From contig CAWCEP010000005.1 in the NCBI GenBank assembly GCA_963794615.1, forward strand, positions 868,001 to 932,000: a stretch of DNA of 64,000 bases, written 5' to 3'. Below the pieces are notes generated by a model. It saw only the letters and a program-made list of their open reading frames with translations, had not been told where the DNA came from and did no database searches. The DNA comes from Chersky-840 sp963794615 (GTDB lineage: Bacteria; Actinomycetota; Acidimicrobiia; Acidimicrobiales; UBA8190). Made by a program: the position numbers and the translations under genes. Shown here piece after piece: positions 41,880 to 51,134 of the stretch. The number at the start of each line of letters is the position of its first letter. Positions within the stretch are counted from its first letter, which is position 1.

Positions 41880-42542
41880 CTACTGATGAAGCCCGCATTC
41901 GGTCTTGTCCGTTCCGGGCCAGCGCCCGGCCCGCCGGTCCTCGAGACTCGACACCGGGCGCGTGGTCGGGCTGCAGCCGATGGAGAGGTAACCCTTGCGA
42001 AACAACGGGTGGATCGGGAGCTTGCGATCGGCTTCGTAGTGCGAGACCTCGTCGTGGGTCCATGTCGCGATGGGGTTGATCTTCACCAGTCCCCTGGTCT
42101 CGTCCCAGTCGATGATGGGTGTGGCGGCACGTTCGGCGCTGTCGACGCGCTTGAGGCCCGTCATCCAGGCCGCCTGCCCCTCGAGGGCTCGCCGGAGGGG
42201 CTCGGTCTTGCGCAGTTCACAGCAGCGCTGCGAGCCGCACGGCCACGCATCGGAGTCGGCTCCGGGGGTGACGACTCTCAGCTTGAGCTGATACTGGGTT
42301 TCCACCCGTTCCACGTAGGTCATGGTCTCGGGGAAATGGGCGCCCGTGTCGAGGAAGATGACCTCCACTTTGGGGTCGACGCGCGTGACCAGGTCGATGA
42401 GGACGCAATTCTGGAACGAGCACACCAGCGACAACCGACGGCCGAAACGCTCCACGGCCCAGGCCACGACCTCCTCGGCCTCGGCCCCTTCGAACTGGGT
42501 CGCGAGCAGCGCGTATTCAGCCGCAGTGGTGTCGCCCACCAT
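41880..42542 (-). CDS. cysH: Phosphoadenylyl/adenylyl-sulfate reductase
   Basis: A 220-residue reductase of assimilatory sulfate reduction that makes sulfite from (P)APS. The PP-loop is seen as LVCSFQNCVLIDL. WPCGSQRCCELRKTEPL gives the CC pair of iron-sulfur APS reductases, and TDKTECGLH holds the catalytic Cys. The second pair, normally GCxPCT, reads GCSPTTRPV, so one cluster ligand is replaced by Thr. ATG 42542 gives the expected N-terminus; the frame extends upstream without support. No other sulfate genes are near. Confidence 0.88.
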   Translation of the reverse strand: MVGDTTAAEYALLATQFEGAEAEEVVAWAVERFGRRLSLVCSFQNCVLIDLVTRVDPKVEVIFLDTGAHFPETMTYVERVETQYQLKLRVVTPGADSDAWPCGSQRCCELRKTEPLRRALEGQAAWMTGLKRVDSAERAATPIIDWDETRGLVKINPIATWTHDEVSHYEADRKLPIHPLFRKGYLSIGCSPTTRPVSSLEDRRAGRWPGTDKTECGLHQ

Positions 42543-42959
42543 GGACAGCTTCGTGTTGATCCGCCTCGCCGGTGACCCCACGTTCCCCCCGAGCTCCTCG
42601 CGTCCCCGAACCTGCGTCCGATCACCACACCGCACCCGACGAGTGATCGGCCCGCCCCCGACCCTATGCACCCGGTATCGGCATTGGCATCGTCAATAGT
42701 AACGAATGAAGGGGCTCCGGTCCTGGTCACAGCCCTGCCGGGTCAGTAGAGGTGACGGCCGGTTCGGGAGGGCGCCGTACCCCCGCTCGTGACCGGCCCG
42801 GGGACCGGTCCCCGGGCCCGGCGCCATGGACCGGCGCCCACCCCCGGGGTCGCCGGGCGGCGGCGGTGCATCGCCCGGTGCCGAAAGGTGGACGGCCTGG
42901 CGCGGGCGCGGTTCAATGGCCTCGAGTCCTTGCGACGAGCAACGAACGAGGGGTGCGCC
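42543..42959. other. Divergent intergenic region with a long palindrome
   Basis: About 420 bp between cysH and the cupin gene without a credible ORF. It contains a perfect 24-bp palindrome (42795-42818) and the promoters of both genes, which I could not define. Confidence 0.5.
42795..42818. repeat. Perfect 24-bp palindrome
   Basis: GGCCCGGGGACC followed at once by its reverse complement. It could form a cruciform or RNA hairpin; no T tract follows. The function is unknown. Confidence 0.6.
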
Positions 42960-43439
42960 ATGACGATGACCGGTCTTCCGCCGACTGCGATCCACCGGGG
43001 AGAAAAGGAACTGCCCTTCGTCGACATCGGGGATGGCGCCACGCTGCAGCTGCTGCAGGTGGACCTGGCCAACGGGGTATGGATCGTCCGGAACCATTTC
43101 CCGCCCGACACGACGATCCAAACCCACAAGCACACCGGGCACGTGCTCGCCTTCACCCAGAAGGGCTCGTGGTTCTACCAGGAGTACCCCGACGTCGTGA
43201 ACACGGCCGGTTCGTATCTCTACGAGCCGGCGGGGTCGATCCACACTCTCCACGTTCCAGCCAGCAACGACGGTGTCACCGACGTCTGGTTCGCCATCCA
43301 CGGCGCGAACTTGAACCTGGGCCCCGACGGCAACGTCGAGCTCGTGATCGACGCTCACGCCATCTTGCCGTTCTATCGGGCCGCCTGCGCCGAGCAGTAC
43401 GACATGAGCGATCCCCCCGTCGTGGTCATCGGGAGCTGA
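42960..43439 (+). CDS. Cupin-domain protein
   Basis: A 159-residue single-domain cupin. PPDTTIQTHKHTGHVLAFTQ supplies metal-ligand histidines, and GSIHTLHVP gives the later one. The layout resembles 2,4'-dihydroxyacetophenone dioxygenase-like and ARD-type cupins. A GAGGGG box precedes ATG 42960. It is followed 3 bp later by an alcohol dehydrogenase gene, so the two probably act in one catabolic step series, which is an inference. Confidence 0.8.
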   Translation: MTMTGLPPTAIHRGEKELPFVDIGDGATLQLLQVDLANGVWIVRNHFPPDTTIQTHKHTGHVLAFTQKGSWFYQEYPDVVNTAGSYLYEPAGSIHTLHVPASNDGVTDVWFAIHGANLNLGPDGNVELVIDAHAILPFYRAACAEQYDMSDPPVVVIGS

Positions 43440-43442
43440 CTG

Positions 43443-44456
43443 GTGCGAGCCGCTGTCCTGGCCGAGGATCGCCCTCGGCTCGAGCTCGCCGACCTGCCCA
43501 CTCCGGCCCCGGGCCCGGGCGAAGCGCTGCTGCGGGTCACGGGCTGTGGCATCTGCGGCAGCGACCTCCACATCGCCAGCCAGCTGGGGGCGACGGGCGC
43601 CGTCCTCGGGCACGAGATCGCGGCGGCGGTGGCGAGCGTGGGGGAAGGGGTCGACGACGCGCGCTGGCGGGAAGGCAAAGCCGTGGTGGTGCGCCCCTTC
43701 TCGGGTTGCGGTCGGTGTGCATTCTGTCGCCGTGGCCGAGCCGACCACTGCGCACACTTCCAGCTCATCGGCTTGGAGCGCCCCGGGGGCTTCGCGGAAT
43801 TCGTGACGGTGCGCGCCGACGAGCTGTTCGAGCTCCCCGCTTCCGTCCTCGCCGACGAACAACCCCTGGTGGAACCGTTGGCGGTCATGCGGCGTGCCTT
43901 TCGACGGGGGGCGGTGACGACGTCGGATCGTGTGGCGGTGCTCGGCGCCGGGCCCATCGGACTGGCCGCCGTGGCGTGGTCGGTGGCGATGGGTGTCGAG
44001 GTCGTGGTGGTGAGCGAGCCGTCGGCGCTGCGCCGGGACCTGGCCGCGAAGCTGGGGGCCACGGCGACGTTCGACCCTGCCGAGGGACCGGTGTCGGCGG
44101 GGGTCTTCGAGGCGACGGCCGGGGGCCCGTCCGTGGTCATCGAGTGCAGCGGGCGACCGGGGCTGATCGACCAGGCCATGGAGATGACCGCGGTGGAGGG
44201 TCGCGTGGTCGTCGTCGGCATCTGCCTGCAGAGCGACCCCATCTTCCCGTTCTGGGGCCTGTCCAAGGAGCTCGACATCCGCTTCTCGATCTACTACGGA
44301 CGAGAAGACTTCACCGACGCGCTCGACGCGCTCGACGCCCGCCGGCTCGACGTCGTGCCGATGGTCACCGAGACCATCAGCCTCGAGCAACTACCGGAGC
44401 GCTTCGCCCGTCTCGAGCAAGATCCTGACGCCGGCAAGGTCATCGTCCGGCCCTAG
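43443..44456 (+). CDS. Zinc-dependent medium-chain alcohol dehydrogenase
   Basis: A 337-residue NAD(P)-dependent dehydrogenase. The catalytic zinc ligands are in GCGICGSDLH and GHEIAA; the structural zinc site is CGRCAFCRRGRADHC. The dinucleotide loop is VLGAGPIGLAAV. The late segment IYYGREDFTDALDAL is typical of threonine/sorbitol dehydrogenase-like members. The GTG start follows the cupin stop by 3 bp. Substrate unknown. Confidence 0.9.
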   Translation: MRAAVLAEDRPRLELADLPTPAPGPGEALLRVTGCGICGSDLHIASQLGATGAVLGHEIAAAVASVGEGVDDARWREGKAVVVRPFSGCGRCAFCRRGRADHCAHFQLIGLERPGGFAEFVTVRADELFELPASVLADEQPLVEPLAVMRRAFRRGAVTTSDRVAVLGAGPIGLAAVAWSVAMGVEVVVVSEPSALRRDLAAKLGATATFDPAEGPVSAGVFEATAGGPSVVIECSGRPGLIDQAMEMTAVEGRVVVVGICLQSDPIFPFWGLSKELDIRFSIYYGREDFTDALDALDARRLDVVPMVTETISLEQLPERFARLEQDPDAGKVIVRP

Positions 44457-44462
44457 GGACAC

Positions 44463-44993
44463 ATGCCCTCGACCGTGCGGGGTCGGATCCTCGTGGTGGC
44501 GGTCGTCCTGGTCGCCGTGTTCGCGGCGGCGACGGCCCGGCTGTTCGTCTGGCCGCCGACGGACCGTCCCACCCACGTCGATGCCGTCGTCGCCCTGGGG
44601 GGAGATCCCGGACAGCGCAGAGCACACGAGGCCCTGGCGCTGGTCGGCGCGGGCTTCGCACCCGTGGCGGTGATCTCGCTGGGGGGCATACCGGCGGTGG
44701 CATGCCCGCGCCACGGCGCCACCGTGCGGGTGATCTGTTTTCGGGCCGATCCCCTCGACACCAGGGGTGAGGCGGAGTACGTCTCTCGTCTCGCCCGCAA
44801 GCGACACTGGGACCACCTGATCATCGTCTCGGAGCGGAGCCAGTCCACGCGGGCCCGCATGGTGTTCAAACGGTGTACGGCCGCCCACCTGGACATGGTG
44901 CCGGTGAGCGACCCCGTCTCCCATCTCCCTTACGACATCGCCTACGAATGGGGAGCCCTGGTGAAGGCGCTCGTCGTGCAGCGGTCGTGCTGA
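44463..44993 (+). CDS. DUF218/YdcF-like protein
   Basis: A 176-residue protein with an N-terminal membrane anchor (ILVVAVVLVAVFAAATARLF) and the DUF218 core (VDAVVALGGDPGQRRAHEAL, DTRGEAEYVSRLARKRHW, VSERSQSTRARMVFKR). DUF218 proteins are linked to envelope processes such as peptidoglycan or polysaccharide metabolism, but their biochemistry is poorly known. It lies 6 bp after the dehydrogenase gene, so probably one operon. Confidence 0.85.
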   Translation: MPSTVRGRILVVAVVLVAVFAAATARLFVWPPTDRPTHVDAVVALGGDPGQRRAHEALALVGAGFAPVAVISLGGIPAVACPRHGATVRVICFRADPLDTRGEAEYVSRLARKRHWDHLIIVSERSQSTRARMVFKRCTAAHLDMVPVSDPVSHLPYDIAYEWGALVKALVVQRSC

Positions 44994-45124
44994 CTCCTTC
45001 AGCGGTCGTGTCCGCCCATTAACACAGCCGTCATCGTGGGGACCCCTCCCGTTCACCACCGCCTCGTACGCTCCCCCTGTGCGGTCCCCCGAGGCGTGAG
45101 CGCCGAGAACGTCGGAACGTCCCG

Positions 45125-46693
45125 ATGCTGTCCACCTACCAGCCGGGGCCGGGCTACGACGAGCTCGTCGAGCCCGGGGGCCCTCCCCGCCCCACCGCCC
45201 GGGGGCTGTGGCGTCACCTCACCACGTTGGGTCTCGATGCCCTCATCGAGCGCCAACGTGCGGCCGACCGGGAGATCCACAGCATCGGCGTGACGTTCCA
45301 GATCTATGACGGCGATGCCGTGCTCGATCGGCCCTGGCCGTTCGACGTGATCCCCCGGGTCCTGGCCGCCTCGGAGTGGGCCCGGGTGCGCGACGGGCTC
45401 GTCCAACGCCTTCGCGCCCTCAATCTCTTCATCGACGACGTGTATCACGACCAACGCTCGGTGCAATCGGGCATCGTGCCCTTCGACCTCATCACGGGGT
45501 CGCCGAACTTTCGACCCGAGTGCATGGGCGTCGACCCACTAGGCGGGATCTGGGCGCACATCTGCGGGAGCGACCTGGTCCGGGGCGAGGACGGAACGTT
45601 CTACGTCCTCGAGGACAATCTGAGGATCCCGTCGGGAGTGTCGTACCTGCTCGAGAACAGGATGGTTGCCAAGCGCGTCTTCCCCGAACTGTTCCGGTCC
45701 TACAGCATCGAGCCCGTCGATCCTTATGTCACCCGCCTGAGCGGGCTCCTGTCGTCGGTGTCACCGACGGGCGACGAGCCCACGATGGTCGTCTTGACGC
45801 CGGGTATCCACAACTCCGCCTACTTCGAGCACGCCTTTCTGGCCCAGCAGCTCGGGATCGAGCTCGTCGAGGGACGGGACCTGGTCGTTCTCGACGATGA
45901 CACCGTGTACATGCGCACGGTGGGCGGGCTCGAACGCGTCGACGTGATCTACCGCCGCGTCGACGAGCTCTTCTTGGATCCCGAGGTGTTCCGGCGAGAC
46001 TCCTTTGTCGGGGTACCAGGCCTCCTGCGCGCCTGGCGGGCCGGAACCGTCGCCGTCGTGAGCGCGCCCGGTGCGGGGATCGCCGACGACAAGGCGGTGT
46101 ACGCCTTCGTGCCCGAGATCATCCGGTACTTCCTCGGCGAGGAACCCATCTTGCCCAATGTGCCCACGTGGCGGTGCGGTGACCCCGATGACTGCCACTT
46201 CGTGCTCGGGCATCTCGACGCCCTGGTCGTGAAGCCCGCCAACGAATCGGGCGGCTACGGCGTCGTGATCGGTCCCACGGCGGGCGCCGAGGCCCTCGCT
46301 CTCGTGGCGCAGCGCATCGAGCAGTTCCCGCCCAACTGGGTGGCACAACCGGTGCTGTCGTTGTCCACCATGCCGACCCTGTGCGACGGGGAAGTGGTGC
46401 CCCGGCACGTGGACCTCAGGCCCTTCGCCCTCCTCGGGCCCACCGGTGCCTACGTGACATCGGGCGGGCTCACTCGGGTGGCGCGGAACGCGGGGTCGCT
46501 CATCGTGAATTCGTCACAGGGTGGTGGCAGCAAGGACACTTGGATCGTCGACGCCACCTTGGCCGACCTCGACGACACGGGCGCGACCGCCGATTCCGAC
46601 TCGCTGACGCCGCCAACCCTCGGGGAGCCGGAGATCGCCATGGTCCGGTCGGATCGCACCCTTCGCATCGACGGATGGGAGTTGGCCCAATAG
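45125..46693 (+). CDS. Circularly permuted ATP-grasp family protein
   Basis: A 522-residue protein of the DUF404/DUF407 type, a circularly permuted ATP-grasp ligase thought to form peptide or amide bonds. Landmarks are GVTFQIYDGDAVLDRPWPFD, GIWAHICGSDLVRGEDG, EDNLRIPSGVSYLLENR and VKPANESGGYGVVIGP with the ATP-binding Lys. The family nearly always travels with alpha-E and transglutaminase genes, which follow here as a fusion. A weak GGAACG is the only ribosome binding signal before ATG 45125. A TACGCT box lies at 45067-45072. Confidence 0.9.
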   Translation: MLSTYQPGPGYDELVEPGGPPRPTARGLWRHLTTLGLDALIERQRAADREIHSIGVTFQIYDGDAVLDRPWPFDVIPRVLAASEWARVRDGLVQRLRALNLFIDDVYHDQRSVQSGIVPFDLITGSPNFRPECMGVDPLGGIWAHICGSDLVRGEDGTFYVLEDNLRIPSGVSYLLENRMVAKRVFPELFRSYSIEPVDPYVTRLSGLLSSVSPTGDEPTMVVLTPGIHNSAYFEHAFLAQQLGIELVEGRDLVVLDDDTVYMRTVGGLERVDVIYRRVDELFLDPEVFRRDSFVGVPGLLRAWRAGTVAVVSAPGAGIADDKAVYAFVPEIIRYFLGEEPILPNVPTWRCGDPDDCHFVLGHLDALVVKPANESGGYGVVIGPTAGAEALALVAQRIEQFPPNWVAQPVLSLSTMPTLCDGEVVPRHVDLRPFALLGPTGAYVTSGGLTRVARNAGSLIVNSSQGGGSKDTWIVDATLADLDDTGATADSDSLTPPTLGEPEIAMVRSDRTLRIDGWELAQ

Positions 46694-46740
46694 GACCCGA
46701 CAGCGAAGGACCGTCCCCACCCTTCGGAGAGGAGCGAGTG

Positions 46741-48720
46741 ATGTTGTTGGCACGAATGGCCGAGGCGGTCTACTGGGCCGGTCGCCATCTCGAGCGCGCC
46801 GAGGACACGGCCCGCATCGTGCAGGTCCACGGCGAGACCCACATCGACCTCCCCGTGGGCGAGGACGTGGGTTGGGCGCCGCTGATCGAGATCGCCGGCT
46901 CCATGGCCGGGTATCAGGAAGGCAACAGCCAGCTGGGCCCGGGCACGTCGTCGGCCGCCTTCAAGCGGTCGGTGGAGGCGCGTGTCGTCGCCTACGTGCT
47001 GACTGACCGCGACAATCCCTCCTCCGTCCTGGCCTCGATCGCGGGCGCCCGGGGCAACCTGCGCCTCGCCCGTCCGGTGGTGCCCAGAGAGGTGTGGGAG
47101 CTCTGCAACGAACTGTGGATCTCCTTGAGCCCCACTGCCACCACCATCGGCGCCCGCGACCAACGGGTGCGCTGGCTGCAACGTGTCATCGACGAGATCC
47201 AGCGCATGAACGGGGTGATGCAGGGCACGATGCGCCGGGACGAGGCGCTCGCTTTCTTCCAGATGGGCCAGCAGCTCGAGCGGGCCGAGATCACGTGTCG
47301 CGTCCTGGCGGTGCGGGCCGACAGCGCCGTGCCCGATCCCGGGCATGAGGTCTACACCGAGGTCCACCAGATGGCCCTGCTGCGATCGCTCGCCTCCTAC
47401 CAGCCGTTCCGTCGTGCCGTGCCGGCCCGTCCCGATGCGACGTCCACCTTGCGGTTCCTGCTCCAGGACGAGGCCTTCCCCCGGGCCGTGTGCGCCTGTC
47501 TGAGCGAGTTGCGCGATCTCGTAAAGGTCCTTCCCCACAACGAGCCGATCCTCTCGGCCTGCACCGATACCGCCGTACTGGTGGCCGAAGCGCCTGTCGC
47601 CAACCCGACGCCGGCGAGCCTGCGGGCGTTCCTGGCCGAGCTGAGCCCGGCCATCGGCAACCTGCACGACCACATCGAAGCGTCGTTCTTCTTGCCCGAG
47701 ACCCCGCCGACGCTGGCCACGAACGGCATCGGGGCGTGGGCGGCCGGACCGGAGTCGCCGGCGCGCCACCCCGCCACATCCCCCCGACTCCGGGCGGCGA
47801 CGGGCAAGATCGCATCCGTGGCCGAGGCCAGGGTCTACCGCGTGACGCACACGACGACGTACGAGTACGCGGCGATGGTCGAACAGTCCTACAACGAGGC
47901 CCACCTCCGCCCCCGCCCGACGGACCACCAGGTGTGCCTCGAGCACACCCTGTCCATCGACCCCGCGCCGAGCACCCGCTTCGAATCCGTCGACCCGTTC
48001 GGCAACAGTGTGGCCACGTTCGTGGTGCAGGGTGGGTTCGACCGGATGACGGTGACCGCCACCAGCGAGGTCGAGGTCTCGCCACCGCCTCCCCCACCGG
48101 CGGGACCCCCTTGGGAGTCCGTGCGCACGCTGCTCGAGATCGACCGCCAGACCTCGGCGCGCGACGCCCGGCGGTGCCGCGCCCCATCGCGCCTCATCCC
48201 GACCTCGGGTGCCTTGGCCGACTACGCCCAGGGTTCGTTCGAGCCCGGTCGTCCCCTGGTGGAATCCGTCATGGACCTCACGGCCCGCATCTACCGGGAG
48301 TTCCACTACGAGCCCGGTTTCACCTCCATCTCTACCCCGCTGCTGGAGGTGCTCGAGCACCGGCGCGGTGTCTGCCAGGACTTCGCCCACCTCATGATCG
48401 GGTGCATCCGGTCACTCGGGCTGGCGGCGCGGTATGTGAGTGGTTACATCGAGACGTTTCCACCGCCCGGTCAAACGCATCTGGTCGGGGCCGACGCCTC
48501 GCACGCCTGGGCGTCGGTGTATCTGCCCGGCTGGGGTTGGGTGGACGTGGACCCCACCAACGACCAGTTCGTGGCCGCGTCGTACATCACCACGGCGTGG
48601 GGGCGCGACTACTGGGACGTGTCCCCCCTGCGGGGATCGGTGGAGGGAGGGGGCGGGTCGCACCACCTCGACGTGGCGGTCGACGTCGCCCGAATCGTCA
48701 GGGCGACGGCTGACGCTTAA
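46741..48720 (+). CDS. Alpha-E domain fused to a transglutaminase-like domain
   Basis: A 659-residue fusion. Residues 1-310 are the helical alpha-E domain (DUF403: MLLARMAEAVYWAGRHLERA, then MQGTMRRDEALAFFQMGQQL). A linker follows at about 325-360. Residues 363-659 are a transglutaminase-like protease domain with an N-terminal beta domain (VYRVTHTTTYEYAAMVEQSY) and the triad Cys545 (RRGVCQDF), His588 (SHAWASV) and Asp604 (DVDPTND). These parts are normally separate neighbouring genes next to the ATP-grasp gene. GAGGAG precedes ATG 46741. The fusion needs no frameshift in the sequence given. Confidence 0.88.
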   Translation: MLLARMAEAVYWAGRHLERAEDTARIVQVHGETHIDLPVGEDVGWAPLIEIAGSMAGYQEGNSQLGPGTSSAAFKRSVEARVVAYVLTDRDNPSSVLASIAGARGNLRLARPVVPREVWELCNELWISLSPTATTIGARDQRVRWLQRVIDEIQRMNGVMQGTMRRDEALAFFQMGQQLERAEITCRVLAVRADSAVPDPGHEVYTEVHQMALLRSLASYQPFRRAVPARPDATSTLRFLLQDEAFPRAVCACLSELRDLVKVLPHNEPILSACTDTAVLVAEAPVANPTPASLRAFLAELSPAIGNLHDHIEASFFLPETPPTLATNGIGAWAAGPESPARHPATSPRLRAATGKIASVAEARVYRVTHTTTYEYAAMVEQSYNEAHLRPRPTDHQVCLEHTLSIDPAPSTRFESVDPFGNSVATFVVQGGFDRMTVTATSEVEVSPPPPPPAGPPWESVRTLLEIDRQTSARDARRCRAPSRLIPTSGALADYAQGSFEPGRPLVESVMDLTARIYREFHYEPGFTSISTPLLEVLEHRRGVCQDFAHLMIGCIRSLGLAARYVSGYIETFPPPGQTHLVGADASHAWASVYLPGWGWVDVDPTNDQFVAASYITTAWGRDYWDVSPLRGSVEGGGGSHHLDVAVDVARIVRATADA

Positions 48721-49243
48721 CGGTGTCGGGGCCGTTCGCCGTCACGCCGGTTCGCACCCGGGTGGGACGATGCCAGGGCACCTTGCGCCGCGGTCGGAAG
48801 GCCCGCTGTGGTCGATGACGGGTCAGCTTCTTGAGCACGCCGTCGATTTCCAAGTTGGCGGCCGCAGCCCGCTCCCCGAGCTCACCGACCGAGCGCGCCT
48901 TGCCCACCTCGGCCGACTTCGGGAGGATGTCCTTGAGCCCGGTGACGGCCTGATCGAGGACCCGGCATTGCGCTTGGGACCGCGGCGAGAGCCCGCCGGT
49001 GGCGGGTTCGGCGTGCGACGTCCACAGGATCTCGTGGACCAATTCGCCCACGTGCTCGACCCGGAGGCGCAAGCGGGCCCGAGCCGCGGCTTGGCGGGAA
49101 CGTTCGGCGATCGCGGCCGAACGCCGCGCCGCCTCGGCTGCTGCTCGCGCCGTCCGTGCTGATGCCCGTGCGTAGAGGAAGCCCGCGCCAGCCATCACGG
49201 CGGCGGTCGTGGCAGCGACATCGACGAACGTCGGTGCTTGCAT
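48698..49243 (-). CDS. Hypothetical protein with one membrane helix
   Basis: A 181-residue protein. The N-terminus (TFVDVAATTAAVMAGAGFLY) is a membrane helix, followed by an Ala/Arg-rich coiled-coil-like helix (residues 25-65) and a soluble part with many basic residues at the end. It overlaps the end of the transglutaminase gene by 23 bp on the opposite strand. No family is recognised. Confidence 0.55.
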   Translation of the reverse strand: MQAPTFVDVAATTAAVMAGAGFLYARASARTARAAAEAARRSAAIAERSRQAAARARLRLRVEHVGELVHEILWTSHAEPATGGLSPRSQAQCRVLDQAVTGLKDILPKSAEVGKARSVGELGERAAAANLEIDGVLKKLTRHRPQRAFRPRRKVPWHRPTRVRTGVTANGPDTVKRQPSP

Positions 49244-49563
49244 GGTTCGTCCCCCTTGGCATCAACCCGGACCCACCGTCATCGGGTGGCTGCGAGTGAT
49301 CCGCTGTGCCATTGCCAGCCTATGGGTCGCTTCCCAGGCGGCGGTCCGCGCCGGAGCCCTGGTCCCCGAAGGGCCGTTGCCCAGGACATTCGGGTCGCCC
49401 GGCCAGCGACCCGGCGAAGCGCTCGGGGGCCTTAGGCTCTTGCTCACGGCTGATTGAAAGCAATCTCCAAGCTGCCGTACAGGTTCGACGTCCAAGATGC
49501 AGCAACAGTCATCGTCACTCGGTGTCGATGGAAACGGTCGTCGAGTCGGTAGACAGGAGCACA
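49244..49563. other. Divergent intergenic region
   Basis: About 320 bp between the hypothetical membrane protein gene and the second HtrA gene. It must hold both promoters; I see no clear box and no other structure. Confidence 0.4.
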
Positions 49564-51114
49564 GTGAGCAACGACGCAGGTCAAGAAGGGCAGCTGGGCA
49601 GGTACGGGGACGGCGCGCCGCACGAGCACGAGTCCCTGGCGCCGTCGCCGGATCCGGCGACGGAGCAGACCCCTGTCACCGGCGCTCCCACCACGGAAGT
49701 CCCGGTGTTCGGGGCTCCCGCCGGCGAAACCCCCGCCACCGAGCCCCCCGCCGGCGGCGCCGTACCGCCGACGTCGCCGCCTCCGCCCCCGCCGTGGGTG
49801 CCGGGGCCGGGCGGGGCCAGTGTCCCGGGCGGCTACTGGGTACCGGGGTCGGTGCCTCCCGGTGGCGCTCCGCCCTATGCCTACCAAGGCCATTACCCCT
49901 ACGGCCCACCCCCGTACCCACCGACGTCCACGCGCCGGCCCCTCGGGAGCTGGGGGGTCGCCGCCGTCGTGGCCGCCTTCGTGATCGCCGTCTCGGGTGT
50001 GGTCGGCGCCGCAGTCGAGCACGCCGTGGACACCCCTTCGGCGAACAACAACTCATCGGCATTCGGCACCTTCCCCAACGAGGGATCCTCGGGCCTCGGA
50101 TCGGGGTCGGGCCTCGGGTCGGGATCGGGGTCGAACAACGCACCCGCCGGCCTCAACACCGCCGCGATCGCGTCGAAGGTCGACCCCGGGCTCGTGGACA
50201 TCGACACCACGCTGGCCCAGGGGGGCGCGGCGGCAGGGACGGGCATGGTCCTCACGTCGTCGGGCCTGGTGCTCACGAACAACCATGTGATCGAGAACGC
50301 CTCGACCATCAATGTCCAGGTCGTGGGGAGCAGCCAGACCTACTCGGCCACGGTGCTGGGCTACTCGGTCACCAACGACGTCGCTCTCCTCAAGCTGCAG
50401 AATGCGTCCGGGCTGAAGACGGTGACCACGGGGAATTCCTCCAACCTCAGCGTGGCTCAGCCCGTGGTCGCCATCGGCAATGCCGGGGGCACGGGTGGGA
50501 CCCCGAGCGCGGTGGGCGGGACCATCACCGCTTTGAACCAGACGATCACCGCCGGTGACGCCGGCACGTTGTCCGAAACGCTCAACGGGCTGATCGAAAC
50601 CAATGCCAACATCCAGCCCGGAGACTCGGGCGGCGCCCTGGCCAACACGTCCGGAAAGGTCATCGGGTTGACCACGGCGGCCGCCGCCACCAACGGCACC
50701 ACCGCCAATGAGGGATATGCCATCGGCATCAACCAGGCCCTCGCCATCGCCAACCAGATCAGAAGCGGGCAAGCCAGCTCCACGGTCCAGATCGGCCCCC
50801 GGGCCCTGCTCGGCGTCGACGTCACCGACTCGTCGCAGTCCGGCTCTGGGTTCTTCGGCGGGTCGGGCGGCGGCTCCAACGTGGCTGGCGCCTACGTGGC
50901 CGGGGTCGAATCCGGGAGCGCGGCCGACAATGCCGGGATCGGGATCGGGGACACGATCGTGACGCTCAACGGCACCAGCATCTCGTCGGCGCAGGACCTG
51001 ACCAAGGCCCTGATCAAGTACAAGCCCGGGAACTCGGTGACGGTCGGTTGGGTCGACGCCCAAGGCGCCAACCACAGCGCCTCCGTCCAGCTCACCACGG
51101 GTCCGCCCGCCTGA
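49564..51114 (+). CDS. Second membrane-anchored HtrA-like serine protease
   Basis: A 516-residue protease with the same plan as the protein at 18503-19945: a proline-rich cytoplasmic tail, one membrane helix (GVAAVVAAFVIAVSGVVGAA), a Gly/Ser linker with GSGSG repeats, a trypsin-like domain and a PDZ domain. The triad is His in LTNNHVIE, Asp in TNDVALLKL and Ser in PGDSGGAL. GTG 49564 has AGGAG 4 nt upstream; ATG 49528 is an in-frame alternative. The cytoplasmic tail is much richer in Pro/Tyr/Gly than that of its paralogue. Confidence 0.88.
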   Translation: MSNDAGQEGQLGRYGDGAPHEHESLAPSPDPATEQTPVTGAPTTEVPVFGAPAGETPATEPPAGGAVPPTSPPPPPPWVPGPGGASVPGGYWVPGSVPPGGAPPYAYQGHYPYGPPPYPPTSTRRPLGSWGVAAVVAAFVIAVSGVVGAAVEHAVDTPSANNNSSAFGTFPNEGSSGLGSGSGLGSGSGSNNAPAGLNTAAIASKVDPGLVDIDTTLAQGGAAAGTGMVLTSSGLVLTNNHVIENASTINVQVVGSSQTYSATVLGYSVTNDVALLKLQNASGLKTVTTGNSSNLSVAQPVVAIGNAGGTGGTPSAVGGTITALNQTITAGDAGTLSETLNGLIETNANIQPGDSGGALANTSGKVIGLTTAAAATNGTTANEGYAIGINQALAIANQIRSGQASSTVQIGPRALLGVDVTDSSQSGSGFFGGSGGGSNVAGAYVAGVESGSAADNAGIGIGDTIVTLNGTSISSAQDLTKALIKYKPGNSVTVGWVDAQGANHSASVQLTTGPPA

Positions 51115-51134
51115 CGCACCCCACGCGGCTGTGC

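Noticed and set aside
45079..45099. Six-codon leader peptide before the ATP-grasp gene
   Set aside because: GTG 45079 follows a TACGCT box by 6 nt and stops after six codons. It is too short to support, though the box may be the operon promoter.
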